Shown here piece after piece: positions 43,902-53,210 of a DNA stretch of 64,000 nucleotides. Below the pieces are notes generated by a model. It was not told the origin of the DNA, made no database searches, and was given only the letters and a program-made list of their open reading frames with translations. This DNA comes from Chloroflexota bacterium (lineage in GTDB: Bacteria; Chloroflexota; Anaerolineae; Aggregatilineales; J027), in NCBI GenBank assembly GCA_013112715.1, contig JABFGB010000009.1, positions 115,882-179,881 on the forward strand. Direction: 5' to 3'. Position 1 is the stretch's first letter, and each line of letters begins with the position of its first letter. Made by a program: the position numbers and the translations under genes.

Positions 43902-45200
43902 TCATCCACCAAATGGCGCAGTTGTTTCGGCAGTGGCATCCGCTTCGGGTGTTGCGGCGTCCTGCGTCGGGGCTTCGGATGGCTGCACAGGTTGACCAGC
44001 CGTGCCGGGGACGATGCTATAGCCAAATGGTGCGAGTACCGTGAAACTTTGAATAATCTGCTGACCGATAAGGCGCTGCTCGGTCAAATCGGCGGCAAGG
44101 AAATTGACATCTCGTTCGGGGGCGCGGAGTTCAGCAACATATAGGTTGCCATCCGTGTCATTGAGTAACGAAGCCGCCGCGCTCACCGGATCACCTTCAA
44201 CCGTGCTGTAGGTGTAGCTAAACCAATAACCCTGTGCAAAGGTTTGGTCGGTAGGACGCCCTTCAATAATTTGGATACCCTCGCGGAAAGTGGAGAGCCA
44301 TTCTTGGGCCGCTTCAAGCGATACCAATGGCTGACCGGGGATACGCTGGATGGTCACTTCGTAGCCTTCGGTCAAGGTTGCCCCTCTATAAGTGATAGGT
44401 CGCCCCGATGACCCACTCACCTGTGTCCAGACTTCCTGCAATTTAATCATCATGCGCTGGGATGGATCAGAAAACTCTGTCCAGCCGAGCAAAGGGAACG
44501 CTGCAATATTGTGATAGCCAATCATGGTCGGTGAGGTCAGTTCAAATAGGTGATCTAGCAATACAGGGTTATTGTCGGGGACAACAATACGGATGGTATA
44601 AAGCCAATTGCCTTCGAGCCAGCTAATCTGACGGGCGATATATTTCAATAGTTCATTGCGGTCATCTTCAAGGGCAAATTCGATGGTAATCAGCCCATTC
44701 GCTACTTCCCGATTGGTATACCGCCAAGTTTTATATTGACCCCATTCAGTGTTGAAATACACATCGGTGAACAATTCATCGCTTACGGCTTGTAGCGTGG
44801 TATAGTTGGTGCCGATTTCCAAGAAAGCATGGATGACCGAGAGACGGCTGGGGGAAATATAAACCGTACTAGCCCGCCGATAGTCAGTGTTATAATCGTC
44901 GCGCTCCAAATACCAATCATCACCGGGTTGGAAAAATTGGAACAAACCCGTGCTGTTAATGTGTGGGTCAAGCACCGTGATTTGCGGCGTACCGGATTCC
45001 GGTGTCGGGGCAATCCGCGAAGTCGGTTCGGGGGTGATTCCCACATCGTTTTGACTGGTGGATACAGTCGAACTGGTATCGTCATCATTGATGCTCGGAA
45101 ACACTGCTTGAATGATAAAAATTAAAGTTACTGCCAAGCCAAGTCCAGCCGTAATGAGGTACTGCGTGCGGACACGGCGTCGTTGTCTCTTGTTTTTCAT
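43902..45200 (-). CDS. membrane-anchored extracytoplasmic protein of unknown function
   Basis: A 432-residue protein I do not recognise. It begins with a strongly basic stretch (KNKRQRRRVRTQ) and one membrane helix (YLITAGLGLAVTLIFIIQAVF). A Ser/Thr/Pro linker leads to an extracytoplasmic part with two similar alpha/beta segments (about 85-240 and 245-400). The tail is rich in Pro, Ala, Glu and Thr. No catalytic motif is visible. It is the first gene of a two-gene unit with the macro/TIR-like protein, which is 12 bp downstream; it might be a sensor for it or only a neighbour. Confidence 0.6.
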   Translation of the reverse strand: MKNKRQRRRVRTQYLITAGLGLAVTLIFIIQAVFPSINDDDTSSTVSTSQNDVGITPEPTSRIAPTPESGTPQITVLDPHINSTGLFQFFQPGDDWYLERDDYNTDYRRASTVYISPSRLSVIHAFLEIGTNYTTLQAVSDELFTDVYFNTEWGQYKTWRYTNREVANGLITIEFALEDDRNELLKYIARQISWLEGNWLYTIRIVVPDNNPVLLDHLFELTSPTMIGYHNIAAFPLLGWTEFSDPSQRMMIKLQEVWTQVSGSSGRPITYRGATLTEGYEVTIQRIPGQPLVSLEAAQEWLSTFREGIQIIEGRPTDQTFAQGYWFSYTYSTVEGDPVSAAASLLNDTDGNLYVAELRAPERDVNFLAADLTEQRLIGQQIIQSFTVLAPFGYSIVPGTAGQPVQPSEAPTQDAATPEADATAETTAPFGG

Positions 45201-45404
45201 GGGTTGTTAACCTGTTGGCGCTATGATCGTGGTTAAGAACGGTCTCTTATCTTAGTCGTTGGCGGCCTTGATTGCAAAGCTATTTTTTAAGAAAATCCTA
45301 ACAATTTTGCGTTATCCTTGTAACAAGTACCCTAGATGCAGGACAAATCCTCAAGTCATTATTCCCTAACTTATCACTCGTTGGTCAATCACTGATGGAG
45401 TCCC

Positions 45405-46058
45405 ATGATGTGGAATGATTTTAAAGATCGCCGTGACGCTGAAGGCCAAATCAAAAAGGAAGGCCGCCTGCCTCCCGGTCAATCCCTTACCCTCAAATTC
45501 CCCGTGCTGCACTATGGCCCAGTGCCGCATTACCCCAATTTGGATAAATGGATATTTCGCATTACGGGTCTCGTGGAAGAAGAACGCACATGGAATTGGG
45601 TGCAATTTAATCAACTACCGCGCCGCAAGGTCACGCTTGATCTGCACTGTGTCACCCGTTGGAGCAAATTTGATATGGAATGGGAAGGGGTGCATCTACA
45701 AGATTTAATCGAGGCGGGTCTGCTGAAAATTAAGCCCGAAGCGAAATTCTGCATCCAACACTGTGCCTATGGCTACACCACCAACACCAGCCTAGACGCC
45801 GTACTATCCGATAATTTCTTGCTGGCGACCCACTATGATGGTCATACACTTGAACCGGAACATGGCTATCCTTTGCGGGGATTAATGGGGGCGATCCCCG
45901 GTCAAAAAGCCGAAACGGATCGCTATCTCTGGAAGGGTGGTAAATGGCTAGAAGGCTTGGAATTTACCGCCGAAGATCACCCCGGTTTTTGGGAAAACGC
46001 TGGCTATAGCAACACGGCGAATGTCTGGCGCGAAGAGCGTTATTGGACAGGTCGCTAA
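45405..46058 (+). CDS. sulfite-oxidase-like molybdopterin oxidoreductase
   Basis: A 217-residue protein of the sulfite oxidase/YedY molybdopterin domain family. The Mo-ligating Cys is probably in VTLDLHCVTRWSKFD. Other family features are WKGVHLQDL-like WEGVHLQDLI, YTTNTSLDAVL and HGYPLRGLMGAIPGQK. It lacks a Tat signal peptide and the C-terminal dimer domain of true sulfite oxidases, so it should be cytoplasmic with an unknown substrate. Two adjacent ATG codons (45405 and 45408) can serve as start. It is monocistronic by spacing. Confidence 0.85.
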   Translation: MMWNDFKDRRDAEGQIKKEGRLPPGQSLTLKFPVLHYGPVPHYPNLDKWIFRITGLVEEERTWNWVQFNQLPRRKVTLDLHCVTRWSKFDMEWEGVHLQDLIEAGLLKIKPEAKFCIQHCAYGYTTNTSLDAVLSDNFLLATHYDGHTLEPEHGYPLRGLMGAIPGQKAETDRYLWKGGKWLEGLEFTAEDHPGFWENAGYSNTANVWREERYWTGR

Positions 46059-46081
46059 TTCACCCCTCCCTGCTAATTTAA

Positions 46082-46116
46082 CCCTTACCCCCTCTCCAAA
46101 AAGATGTGGGTAAGGG
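46082..46116. repeat. inverted repeat in intergenic region
   Basis: CCCTTACCC and GGGTAAGGG form a perfect 9-bp inverted repeat with a 17-base loop, 23 bases after the sulfite-oxidase-like gene. No T-run follows. It may be a weak terminator or a copy of a dispersed palindromic repeat. The rest of 46117-46324 shows nothing recognisable. Confidence 0.5.
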
Positions 46117-46324
46117 GTCATAGTTTGGTGACTAATAAAGGCATAATGGATGATGTGAAACGGTATGCACTTGTCAAGTGATGTCATCGGTTATGGTGGA
46201 GGGTTATATTTGACCGTTAGGCGGGCTGAGTTTTTGGTATCATGGGGGATTGGCTCAAATTCGGGTCAATATCAACTCTCCCACAACGCCTTATTTCCGG
46301 TGAGGGGAACGGGATTTAAACCGC

Positions 46325-47386
46325 ATGTCACTGGTCACTGCCCTCAAACAAGAAGCTACTCGTCTCGGTTTTAATCGCATCGGCATCACCCCAGCCCAAC
46401 CCTCTCCCTCTTTAAATGCCTATCTCAAATGGGTTGAAGCGAATCAGTATGGCGAAATGGGTTATCTGGCACGCCCGGATCGTATTGCCCGTCGCCAAGA
46501 TTTATCGGTAATTCTTCCCCAAGTGCGCTCGCTGATTATCGTTGCGCTCGATTATTCGACCTTGCAACCGCCTGCCGATTTGCTCAATGACCCCATGCGG
46601 GGGCGGATTTCCAATTATGCGTGGGGAGTGGACTATCACGAAATCATGACACCACGCTTGGAACAATTGGCGGGATGGCTGCGTGCCCAACTTCCATTCG
46701 ATGAGACAATGCAGTGGCGGATATATGTGGATACCGGGCCGATTTTGGAGCGCAGTCACGCGCAACAAGCCGGAGTGGGCTTCATCGGCAAAAACACGAT
46801 GTTAATTCATCCCCGCGCCGGATCCCATTTTTTCCTCGGTGAAATCCTAACCACCTTTGCATTTGAGGAATATGACACACCGCACCGCGAAACAATGTGT
46901 GGCAGTTGCACACGCTGTCTAACTGCCTGCCCGACTAAGGCCTTTCCGCAGCCCTATGTTCTGGATGCCCGCAAATGTATCAGCTATCTGACTATCGAAC
47001 TGAAAAACACTATTCCCATTGGACTGCGCTCTCAAATGGGCAATTGGGTGTATGGGTGTGATGTCTGTCAGCAAGTATGCCCGTGGAATCGTTTTGCTGT
47101 GCAGACCCTTGAGACCGATTTTTTCCCGAGCACACCCGACCAAATTGCCCCGCCGCTCATGGAATTATTGACGCTGACTGATGAATCGTTCCGTGAACGG
47201 TTTGCCCAATCACCCATTTTGCGGATTGGTAGGGCGCGACTGGTGAGGAATGCGTGTGTGGCGGCTGGCAATTCAGGGCAGGGTGAATTTTTGCGGATGC
47301 TGCGGGGTCTCACTGAGAACGACCAATCGCCGTTGGTACGCGAACATGCGGCGTGGGCAATCCAAGAGTTGGGCCGCCAACCTTAA
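46325..47386 (+). CDS. queG: epoxyqueuosine reductase QueG
   Basis: Reduces epoxyqueuosine to queuosine in tRNA, the last step of Q synthesis, using cobalamin and two 4Fe-4S clusters. The 353-residue length is normal. The cluster ligands are in CGSCTRCLTACPTKAF and GCDVCQQVCPWNRF. The N-terminal cobalamin-binding part begins ARRLGFNRIG-like (TRLGFNRIGITPAQP). The C-terminal HEAT-like extension (NSGQGEFLRMLRGL) contacts tRNA. Other Q genes are not in the window. Its cobalamin need may be relevant to the importer encoded downstream. Confidence 0.95.
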   Translation: MSLVTALKQEATRLGFNRIGITPAQPSPSLNAYLKWVEANQYGEMGYLARPDRIARRQDLSVILPQVRSLIIVALDYSTLQPPADLLNDPMRGRISNYAWGVDYHEIMTPRLEQLAGWLRAQLPFDETMQWRIYVDTGPILERSHAQQAGVGFIGKNTMLIHPRAGSHFFLGEILTTFAFEEYDTPHRETMCGSCTRCLTACPTKAFPQPYVLDARKCISYLTIELKNTIPIGLRSQMGNWVYGCDVCQQVCPWNRFAVQTLETDFFPSTPDQIAPPLMELLTLTDESFRERFAQSPILRIGRARLVRNACVAAGNSGQGEFLRMLRGLTENDQSPLVREHAAWAIQELGRQP

Positions 47387-47402
47387 AATTACTTGAGATA
47401 TT

Positions 47403-47430
47403 TTGCACGAACGGGGACAACGTGTATAAT
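47403..47430 (+). promoter_or_regulatory. sigma70-type promoter of the toroid protein gene
   Basis: TTGCAC at 47403-47408, a 16-base spacer and a perfect TATAAT at 47425-47430. It leaves a leader of about 150 bases before the ATG at 47589, which contains small hairpins such as TTGTG/CACAA. I looked for a cobalamin-riboswitch box in it and saw none. Confidence 0.65.
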
Positions 47431-47588
47431 CGTGCATAGTTTCACATAGATTTGCATAGATTTTGGTGATTTGTGTCACTAGGCCAATAACCCAAAGGCT
47501 GTACAATCGGCCAGCGGCAAAAGGCCACTTGTGTTTCAAAAGGCACAAACAACGCACTACATACACTCAAGAAAGGTCACAAAACTTC

Positions 47589-48911
47589 ATGCGTAAGATT
47601 GCCCTAATGATTTTGGTCGTTTTGTTGATAGCTGTCCCGACGATGGGCAGTGTTCAGGCGCAAGGCGGCGACCCAGCCGTTATAACAGGTGAATATCTAA
47701 AGAGTCAACAACTCGAAAATGGTAGTTGGGAAAACGATCTCAGCGCCACCGCGCAGGCTGTTATCAGCCTCTCAGCATTAGGGGAAGATACTAGTGCGGC
47801 ACTGGCGTGGATGGAAAGTGAAGTCGTGGCGCTCGTTTCCGCCGAAGAACCCCCTAGTGTGGATACTGCGGCGACGATTCTCATCGCGGTGGCAGAGGCG
47901 GGTGGCGATGTCACAACCTTTGCTGAAGGTCAGTTGCTGGCTACTTTTACTGAAACGTTGATGCAATCGCGTGGTGAAGACATCACCGAACTGTGTTTTG
48001 GTCTTGTAGCCTTGCCAGCATTGGGTCAAGAATTCCCATCCACCGCGATTATGGGCTTGGGGATGCTGCAAAATGAAGACGGCGGCTATGGTACTCCCGA
48101 AGAACAACCTACGGGCGAAACTGATGCCACTGAAGAACCTGCGGGCGACGTGGTGAGCAGTTCAACCATTGAAGAAACCGCTGTTTGCGCTCAGGTATTG
48201 GCTGCCGCTGGTGAGACCGATGCGCTTGCCAAAGCCCTCGAATATTTGAAGGCCAATCAAAAAGAAGACGGCGGGTGGGCCTTTAGCTTTACCGATGCAG
48301 GGACTTCCGATCCATTCGCAACGGCTATTGTCATTCAAACCCTCTTAACCGCTGGTGAAGACCTTGCCAACTGGGGCAACCCCGAAAATACCTTGTTCGG
48401 CTTCATTAATTTTGAAACAGGCGAAGTCACGTTTGGGGATGGCAGCATTCCCGTCGCTAACATCATGTCCACCGCCTTAGCCGTACAGGTCTTCCGGGGT
48501 GTGGTGTGGGCTGATCTCGGCGCGGGATTGCCAACCAGTGATGGTGGTGAAACTAGCGACGGTGGAGATACTGCGGCGACTGAAGAAGGCCCAGCCCTCG
48601 ACCCCAATTGGGCAGTCGTGGCGGGTGGTTTTGGTATGGCTGAACTGGACACCGCCGACGATTTCTTGGTGACGGTGGTTGACCCCTTCAACGGCGATGA
48701 ACTCTTCGGTGTGCAAATCATCAACTGGACGGCGGAATATACCTACACACCCTTCCTGATTGAACAATTTATGACCGCCGATGTGCTGCTGTGGCTGGCT
48801 GACCATGAACCCGATTTCTGGACGAACCTATCCGATGTGGCGATTGGTCTGCTGCCTGCCGATGTATTGGCTCAACTGCCCGAAGACGTGCAGGCCCGTG
48901 CTGGAAATTAA
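47589..48911 (+). CDS. secreted alpha/alpha-toroid protein with prenyltransferase/squalene-cyclase-like repeats
   Basis: A 440-residue secreted protein. A signal peptide (KIALMILVVLLIAVPTMGSVQA) is followed by toroid repeats with the family signature: LKSQQLENGSWEND, LQNEDGGYGTPEE and LKANQKEDGGWAFSF. The C-terminal ~90 residues form another domain. The fold is shared by terpene cyclases, prenyltransferases and intrinsic-factor-like cobalamin binders. The catalytic residues of cyclases are not seen. It lies directly upstream of a haem/cobalamin-type ABC importer, so a ligand-capturing role outside the cell is plausible. The ATG at 47589 starts the signal peptide; the longer frame has none. 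Confidence 0.75.
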   Translation: MRKIALMILVVLLIAVPTMGSVQAQGGDPAVITGEYLKSQQLENGSWENDLSATAQAVISLSALGEDTSAALAWMESEVVALVSAEEPPSVDTAATILIAVAEAGGDVTTFAEGQLLATFTETLMQSRGEDITELCFGLVALPALGQEFPSTAIMGLGMLQNEDGGYGTPEEQPTGETDATEEPAGDVVSSSTIEETAVCAQVLAAAGETDALAKALEYLKANQKEDGGWAFSFTDAGTSDPFATAIVIQTLLTAGEDLANWGNPENTLFGFINFETGEVTFGDGSIPVANIMSTALAVQVFRGVVWADLGAGLPTSDGGETSDGGDTAATEEGPALDPNWAVVAGGFGMAELDTADDFLVTVVDPFNGDELFGVQIINWTAEYTYTPFLIEQFMTADVLLWLADHEPDFWTNLSDVAIGLLPADVLAQLPEDVQARAGN

Positions 48912-48957
48912 TTGACATTTGATACTCACACCGCCCAATATGGCAGGTGTAAAATCG

Positions 48958-48990
48958 TAGGGGTGGGGTAAAATAACCACCCCTATTTTG
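48958..48990 (+). terminator. rho-independent terminator after the toroid protein gene
   Basis: TAGGGGTGG and CCACCCCTA form a perfect 9-bp stem with a ten-base loop followed by TTTTG. It separates the toroid gene from the importer operon, or attenuates readthrough into it. Confidence 0.75.
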
Positions 48991-49024
48991 TGTAGAGGCA
49001 AGCCCATTCTTTGAGGAAAAAGCC

Positions 49025-50302
49025 ATGATACGCCAATTAAAACTTCGCCATTGGTTGCTGATGGTGATAGCGCTTTCGCTGTTGGTGTTCACCAATCCCC
49101 TCCATCATTCCCAAGCCCAAGATGGCGGCACGACCTTCCCGATTACCATTACTGATGCTACGGGCAATGAAGTAACCATTGAATCCATTGATGCCATTGC
49201 ATCCGGCAGTGGGGATGTAACGGAAATTATTGCCGCACTCGGATTTGAGGATAATTTGGTTGGGATTGATATTAGCTCTACCTACCCAGAAGATTTGTTA
49301 GACCGCATCCCTGAAATCGGCTTTGCACGGCGGCTGGCAGTTGAACCTATCGCGGCAGTGAATCCATCTGTTTTTTTCTGCACCGAAACATGCAGCCCTG
49401 CCAGCGTATTTGACCAACTCCGCGCCCTCAATATCCCGGTGGTTATCATTCCCGATAATTCAGACAGAGGGATTGAACTGCCCCTTGAAAAAATCACGAT
49501 GGTGGCGGCGGCGCTCGGCGTTCCAGAAGAAGGCGAGACACTCCGAACCCAAGTCGCCCGTGAAATCGAATGGGCCAAGACCGCCGTTGCTAATGTCACG
49601 GAAGAACCCACGATTCTGTTTTTGTATGTACGAGGAAGAACCCTACAATTGGTCTCCGGCACCAACACTCCCGCCTATGATTTAATTGCAACAGTAGATG
49701 GCATTGATGTGGGTGCGGCGGCGGGTGTGGTGGGTTATATGCCATTGAGCGCTGAGGTCATGTTAAACGCCTATCCTGAATACATCGTGATGTTTCAGGG
49801 CAGTGTAGACAGCGCAGGTGGCTTAGATAAGGTCAGAGAACTCCCCGGTGTTGGTGATACACCCGCCGCCCAAAATGACCACATTCTCGTGTTTGATGAC
49901 CAATTTATTCTCGGTATGTCCACTCGTACCGGATTGGCGGCGCTTGCCTTAGCCGCCCAAGTGCATCCGACGATGACATGGGAAATGGACATGCCCTATC
50001 CCTATCACTACACCGATATGACGGGCATTGAAGTGCTGGTAGCAACACCTGTGGAACTATATGCCACCGATGAAACCCTGTTGACGACGGTGCAGGAGCT
50101 TGGTTTCCATGCCAAAATCTTGGACACCCCCGTCGAAGGCAGCCTAATTATCGCTACCCAGTCGGCGGATTGGGCCAGTTTACGCGAGGCGGGCTATACG
50201 GTAGTCGTGGTGAGTGACACAGCGGACATTCCTGAAATCGCGGCGGCATTGGGTGTGCCGGGTCGTGGTGAGGCGCTTATCGCACGAAGGGCAACCAATT
50301 GA
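49025..50302 (+). CDS. ABC importer substrate-binding protein, HmuT/BtuF-like
   Basis: A 425-residue secreted binding protein. A signal peptide (LLMVIALSLLVFTNPLHHSQA) is followed by ITDATGNEVTIESIDAIASG, GDVTEIIAALGFEDNLVGID and IAAVNPSVFFCTETC, which is the order of haem-binding HmuT-type proteins. No lipobox Cys is present at the signal end. The last ~110 residues add an extra segment beyond the usual ~300-residue length. GAGG lies before the ATG. It overlaps the permease start by 4 bp. Haem is the best guess for the ligand; cobalamin or a siderophore remain possible. Confidence 0.83.
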   Translation: MIRQLKLRHWLLMVIALSLLVFTNPLHHSQAQDGGTTFPITITDATGNEVTIESIDAIASGSGDVTEIIAALGFEDNLVGIDISSTYPEDLLDRIPEIGFARRLAVEPIAAVNPSVFFCTETCSPASVFDQLRALNIPVVIIPDNSDRGIELPLEKITMVAAALGVPEEGETLRTQVAREIEWAKTAVANVTEEPTILFLYVRGRTLQLVSGTNTPAYDLIATVDGIDVGAAAGVVGYMPLSAEVMLNAYPEYIVMFQGSVDSAGGLDKVRELPGVGDTPAAQNDHILVFDDQFILGMSTRTGLAALALAAQVHPTMTWEMDMPYPYHYTDMTGIEVLVATPVELYATDETLLTTVQELGFHAKILDTPVEGSLIIATQSADWASLREAGYTVVVVSDTADIPEIAAALGVPGRGEALIARRATN

Positions 50303-51450
50303 TTAGTAAATTGATTGTTTGGCAGGCGACAACCCAGCGTTACAGCCGCCTGCTCCCTGTCCGAATTGCCTTTTTGCTGGTGCTGTTAATGATCTTGGTA
50401 TTTATCAGTCTCAGCGCGGTCAGTACGGGGGCAGTCAGGATTCAACGTGATGTCGTTTTTAAAGTGTCGGTAGATGCGATGGCAGAAAAACTGCACCTCG
50501 ATTACGATAGCGGCCTTGATTATTCGGCACGATGCCTCCCCGGTCAGTCCTGTATCCAACGTGATGCGGCGCTGGTTCGAGAAATCCGCTGGCCGCGTGT
50601 AATCATGGCAGGGCTGGTGGGCGCGAGTCTGGCAATTGCGGGGACGGCATTACAAGGCGCGTTACGCAATCCGCTGGCCGACCCCGGCTTAATCGGCGCT
50701 TCGAGTGGAGCGGCGGTTGGCGCGGTGACGGCAATTTTGCTGGGGGTCAATATTGGGGACGTGCTGCATTCCGATGCCCCAGCACTGGCACGGCTGACTC
50801 AATCGTTGTTTGCTTTCGGCGCGGCGCTCATCACCACCTTTGGGGTGTTTCGTTTGGCCCGCTGGCAAGGACGGACTGATAGTACAAGTTTGCTGCTGAT
50901 AGGGTTAGCCATCAATACGATGGCAAGTGCCTATATCGGACTGGCAACCTTTATCAGTGACATCCGTGAAGTCAACGATATTGTGTTTTGGACATTGGGC
51001 AGTTTTGCGGAAATCTTCTGGCGGGATGTGTATGTGGTTGTACCCTTTACAGGGCTGAGTGTGGTCGTTTTGCCCTTCCTCGCCCGTCAACTCAATCTGA
51101 TGACGTTGGGGGAGGCTGAGGCACAGCACTTGGGAGTCAATGCCGAACGACTGCGCATGATTTGTGTGGCGTTGGCGGCCATCACAGTGGGGGTCTCGGT
51201 GGCCTTTGCGGGGATTATTGGGTTTGTGGGATTGGTGGTGCCGCATCTCATTCGATTTTTTACCGGGCCAGATCATCGTATTGTGCTGCCCGCCAGTGTG
51301 TTGACGGGGGCGATTTTGATGATCGCGGCGGATTTGTGGGCACGTACCGTCGCCATTCCAACTGAAGTGCCTGTAGGTATTGTCACCGCCTTATTTGGGG
51401 GGCCGGTATTCCTTGTGTTGATTATTTTGAGTCGGCGGGGTAGAGGTTAA
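50299..51450 (+). CDS. FecCD-family ABC importer permease, HmuU-like
   Basis: A 383-residue permease with about ten membrane helices. Family signatures are RWPRVIMAGLVGASLAIAG, LQGALRNPLADPGLIGASSGAA, WTLGSFAEIFW and AGIIGFVGLVVPHLIRFF. A periplasmic insertion after the first helix (about residues 40-85) contains two Cys (ARCLPGQSCIQ), a feature often seen in haem permeases. It starts with TTG in a 4-bp overlap with the binding-protein stop, and its stop shares one base with the ATPase start. Confidence 0.88.
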   Translation: MISKLIVWQATTQRYSRLLPVRIAFLLVLLMILVFISLSAVSTGAVRIQRDVVFKVSVDAMAEKLHLDYDSGLDYSARCLPGQSCIQRDAALVREIRWPRVIMAGLVGASLAIAGTALQGALRNPLADPGLIGASSGAAVGAVTAILLGVNIGDVLHSDAPALARLTQSLFAFGAALITTFGVFRLARWQGRTDSTSLLLIGLAINTMASAYIGLATFISDIREVNDIVFWTLGSFAEIFWRDVYVVVPFTGLSVVVLPFLARQLNLMTLGEAEAQHLGVNAERLRMICVALAAITVGVSVAFAGIIGFVGLVVPHLIRFFTGPDHRIVLPASVLTGAILMIAADLWARTVAIPTEVPVGIVTALFGGPVFLVLIILSRRGRG

Positions 51451-52316
51451 TGGTCAATCATTTGGACGCCCAACATCTGCATTATCACATCGGCAAAGCG
51501 ACGTTGGTACGTGATATTTCGCTGCAAGTGAACGGCGGCGAAATCTTAGCCATCGTCGGGCCAAACGGGGCGGGTAAAACAACGCTGCTGAAACTATTGG
51601 CGGGCGATTTACATCCCCAATCCGGTCAGGTACTGCTGAATGGTCATCCGTTGCATCATCACAAACCACTAGAATTGGCCCGCCAACGTGCGGTTATGCC
51701 TCAACAGGCCAGCGTCAGTCTCGATTTTACCGCCTATGAGGTTGCTTTGATGGGACGCCATCCGCACATTCGCGGTTCGGAAACCCGTGAAGACCATCGC
51801 ATTGTCGAGGAAGCCCTACATCGCACCGAGGTACTGCACCTGCGCGAGCAACTCTATGCGACCCTCTCTGGCGGGGAAAAAGCACGGGTGACACTGGCGC
51901 GGGTTTTGGCTCAACAGACGGCGATTTTGCTGCTGGATGAGCCGACCAGCACCCTTGATTTGCGGCATCAGCATATGACGATGCAGATTATGCGGGAACG
52001 GGCCAAGACAGGCGTGGCAGTGGTCGCGGTGCTACATGATCTCAATTTAGCAGCCATGTATGCTGATCGCATCGGTATGATTCACAGTGGACAATTGGCA
52101 TTTATCGGCACCCCCGACGAAGTGCTGACAGCGGCCAATATCCATGCGGTGTTTGGGTTGGCAGTTGAAGTGTTATCGCACCCTACACATCAGTGTCCAC
52201 TCATTGTGCCCCTAGCCACCAATGGGCATGTCGCTACGCCACCAGAAATTGGCGCATCCGCTGGCAGAAAAGTGCTGGCTGATCAAAGAGTGACAAGTGC
52301 CCCGCATTTGGGATGA
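51450..52316 (+). CDS. ABC importer ATP-binding protein, HmuV-like
   Basis: A 288-residue ATPase. Walker A is IVGPNGAGKTTLLKLLAG, the signature is TLSGGEKARVTLARVL, and Walker B is AILLLDEPTSTLDLRHQH, the last part being typical of haem importer HmuV. The H-loop is in VLHDLNLAAMYAD. It follows the permease with a TAATG overlap, completing the operon. The C-terminal ~25 residues overlap the convergent hydrolase gene by 83 bp, a long overlap that suggests that the tail is poorly constrained. Confidence 0.9.
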   Translation: MVNHLDAQHLHYHIGKATLVRDISLQVNGGEILAIVGPNGAGKTTLLKLLAGDLHPQSGQVLLNGHPLHHHKPLELARQRAVMPQQASVSLDFTAYEVALMGRHPHIRGSETREDHRIVEEALHRTEVLHLREQLYATLSGGEKARVTLARVLAQQTAILLLDEPTSTLDLRHQHMTMQIMRERAKTGVAVVAVLHDLNLAAMYADRIGMIHSGQLAFIGTPDEVLTAANIHAVFGLAVEVLSHPTHQCPLIVPLATNGHVATPPEIGASAGRKVLADQRVTSAPHLG

Positions 52317-53106
52317 TATGCACTTCAGCCTGTGGAATTAGCTCCCGCAGTTGATTGACGCGGTAATTGGGCAACAGCACATCATTGTCGCCAATCAACA
52401 TCAACGTGGGTGCGGCGATACGCTGCAAATACTCCTCTAGATTGTGGAAGATAAATAGAAACCGGATGGACTGCTCCATCACATAGACACGGCTTTGCAT
52501 ATGATGATCAATGAGTTCATCGGAAAGCCGTGTGTGGTCATAAGGGACTTTCCACGACTTCAAGATGTTCTTCAAAAAAATCCGCTTTACATCCGACCCT
52601 TTGGGGAAATAATCCGCCAGCAACCCGACACCGGGCAGGGTTAGGGGTGCGATATGCAACACTGCCGATTTCGGCATCTTGACGGCTAATTTGGTATTCC
52701 CTAATAGGCCCTTTGGTACGGGCGTATCGTACAAAATCAGCTTCGACACATAGTCGGGATGGGTTGCCGCCAAGCGTGCCGCAATAATACCGCCGAGTGA
52801 ATGGCCCACCAGCGTAACGGGCTTGATATTGAGGTAATTGATGAAATCCAAATAAAGCTGGATATGCTTGGTTGGGTCATAACCCCACCACGGCTTTGAA
52901 CTTTCGCCATAGCCCAAGAGGTCAATGGCGATGATGCGGTAATCGGCTTCAAATTCTTCAATGAGGGGTCGCCAAAAATAGGCGCTGTTTTCCGCCAAAC
53001 CGTGTAACAACACCAATGGAGGACCATCACGTCGTCCACATTCCCGATACCCAAGGGTTGCCTTCCCTATTTCAACCGTTCGGACAGGGGGATCGTATTG
53101 AAGCAT
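52234..53106 (-). CDS. alpha/beta hydrolase
   Basis: A 290-residue hydrolase. The oxyanion segment is LVLLHGLAENSAYFWRPL, the nucleophile elbow LVGHSLGGIIAA near residue 104, the acid in LMLIGDNDVLLPN, and the His in PNAGHLSLFDQP near the C-terminus. It resembles esterases and haloalkane dehalogenase-like enzymes. The ATG at 53106 is preferred as it starts the folded domain; an in-frame GTG at 53160 is possible. Its 3' end overlaps the ABC ATPase gene by 83 bp. Confidence 0.83.
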   Translation of the reverse strand: MLQYDPPVRTVEIGKATLGYRECGRRDGPPLVLLHGLAENSAYFWRPLIEEFEADYRIIAIDLLGYGESSKPWWGYDPTKHIQLYLDFINYLNIKPVTLVGHSLGGIIAARLAATHPDYVSKLILYDTPVPKGLLGNTKLAVKMPKSAVLHIAPLTLPGVGLLADYFPKGSDVKRIFLKNILKSWKVPYDHTRLSDELIDHHMQSRVYVMEQSIRFLFIFHNLEEYLQRIAAPTLMLIGDNDVLLPNYRVNQLRELIPQAEVHIIPNAGHLSLFDQPALFCQRMRQFLVA

Positions 53107-53210
53107 GTGTGAAAAGCTCAGATAGACATGGATCTGTGTTGATGTATTAGCGAGACACACTATACCATAACTTTACCGGAGCTTGAAAGATTTAATCGGG
53201 GTTTGAAGCA

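Noticed and set aside
47437..47588. A cobalamin riboswitch before the toroid protein and importer
   Set aside because: No B12-box-like sequence is seen in the ~150-base leader; only small hairpins.
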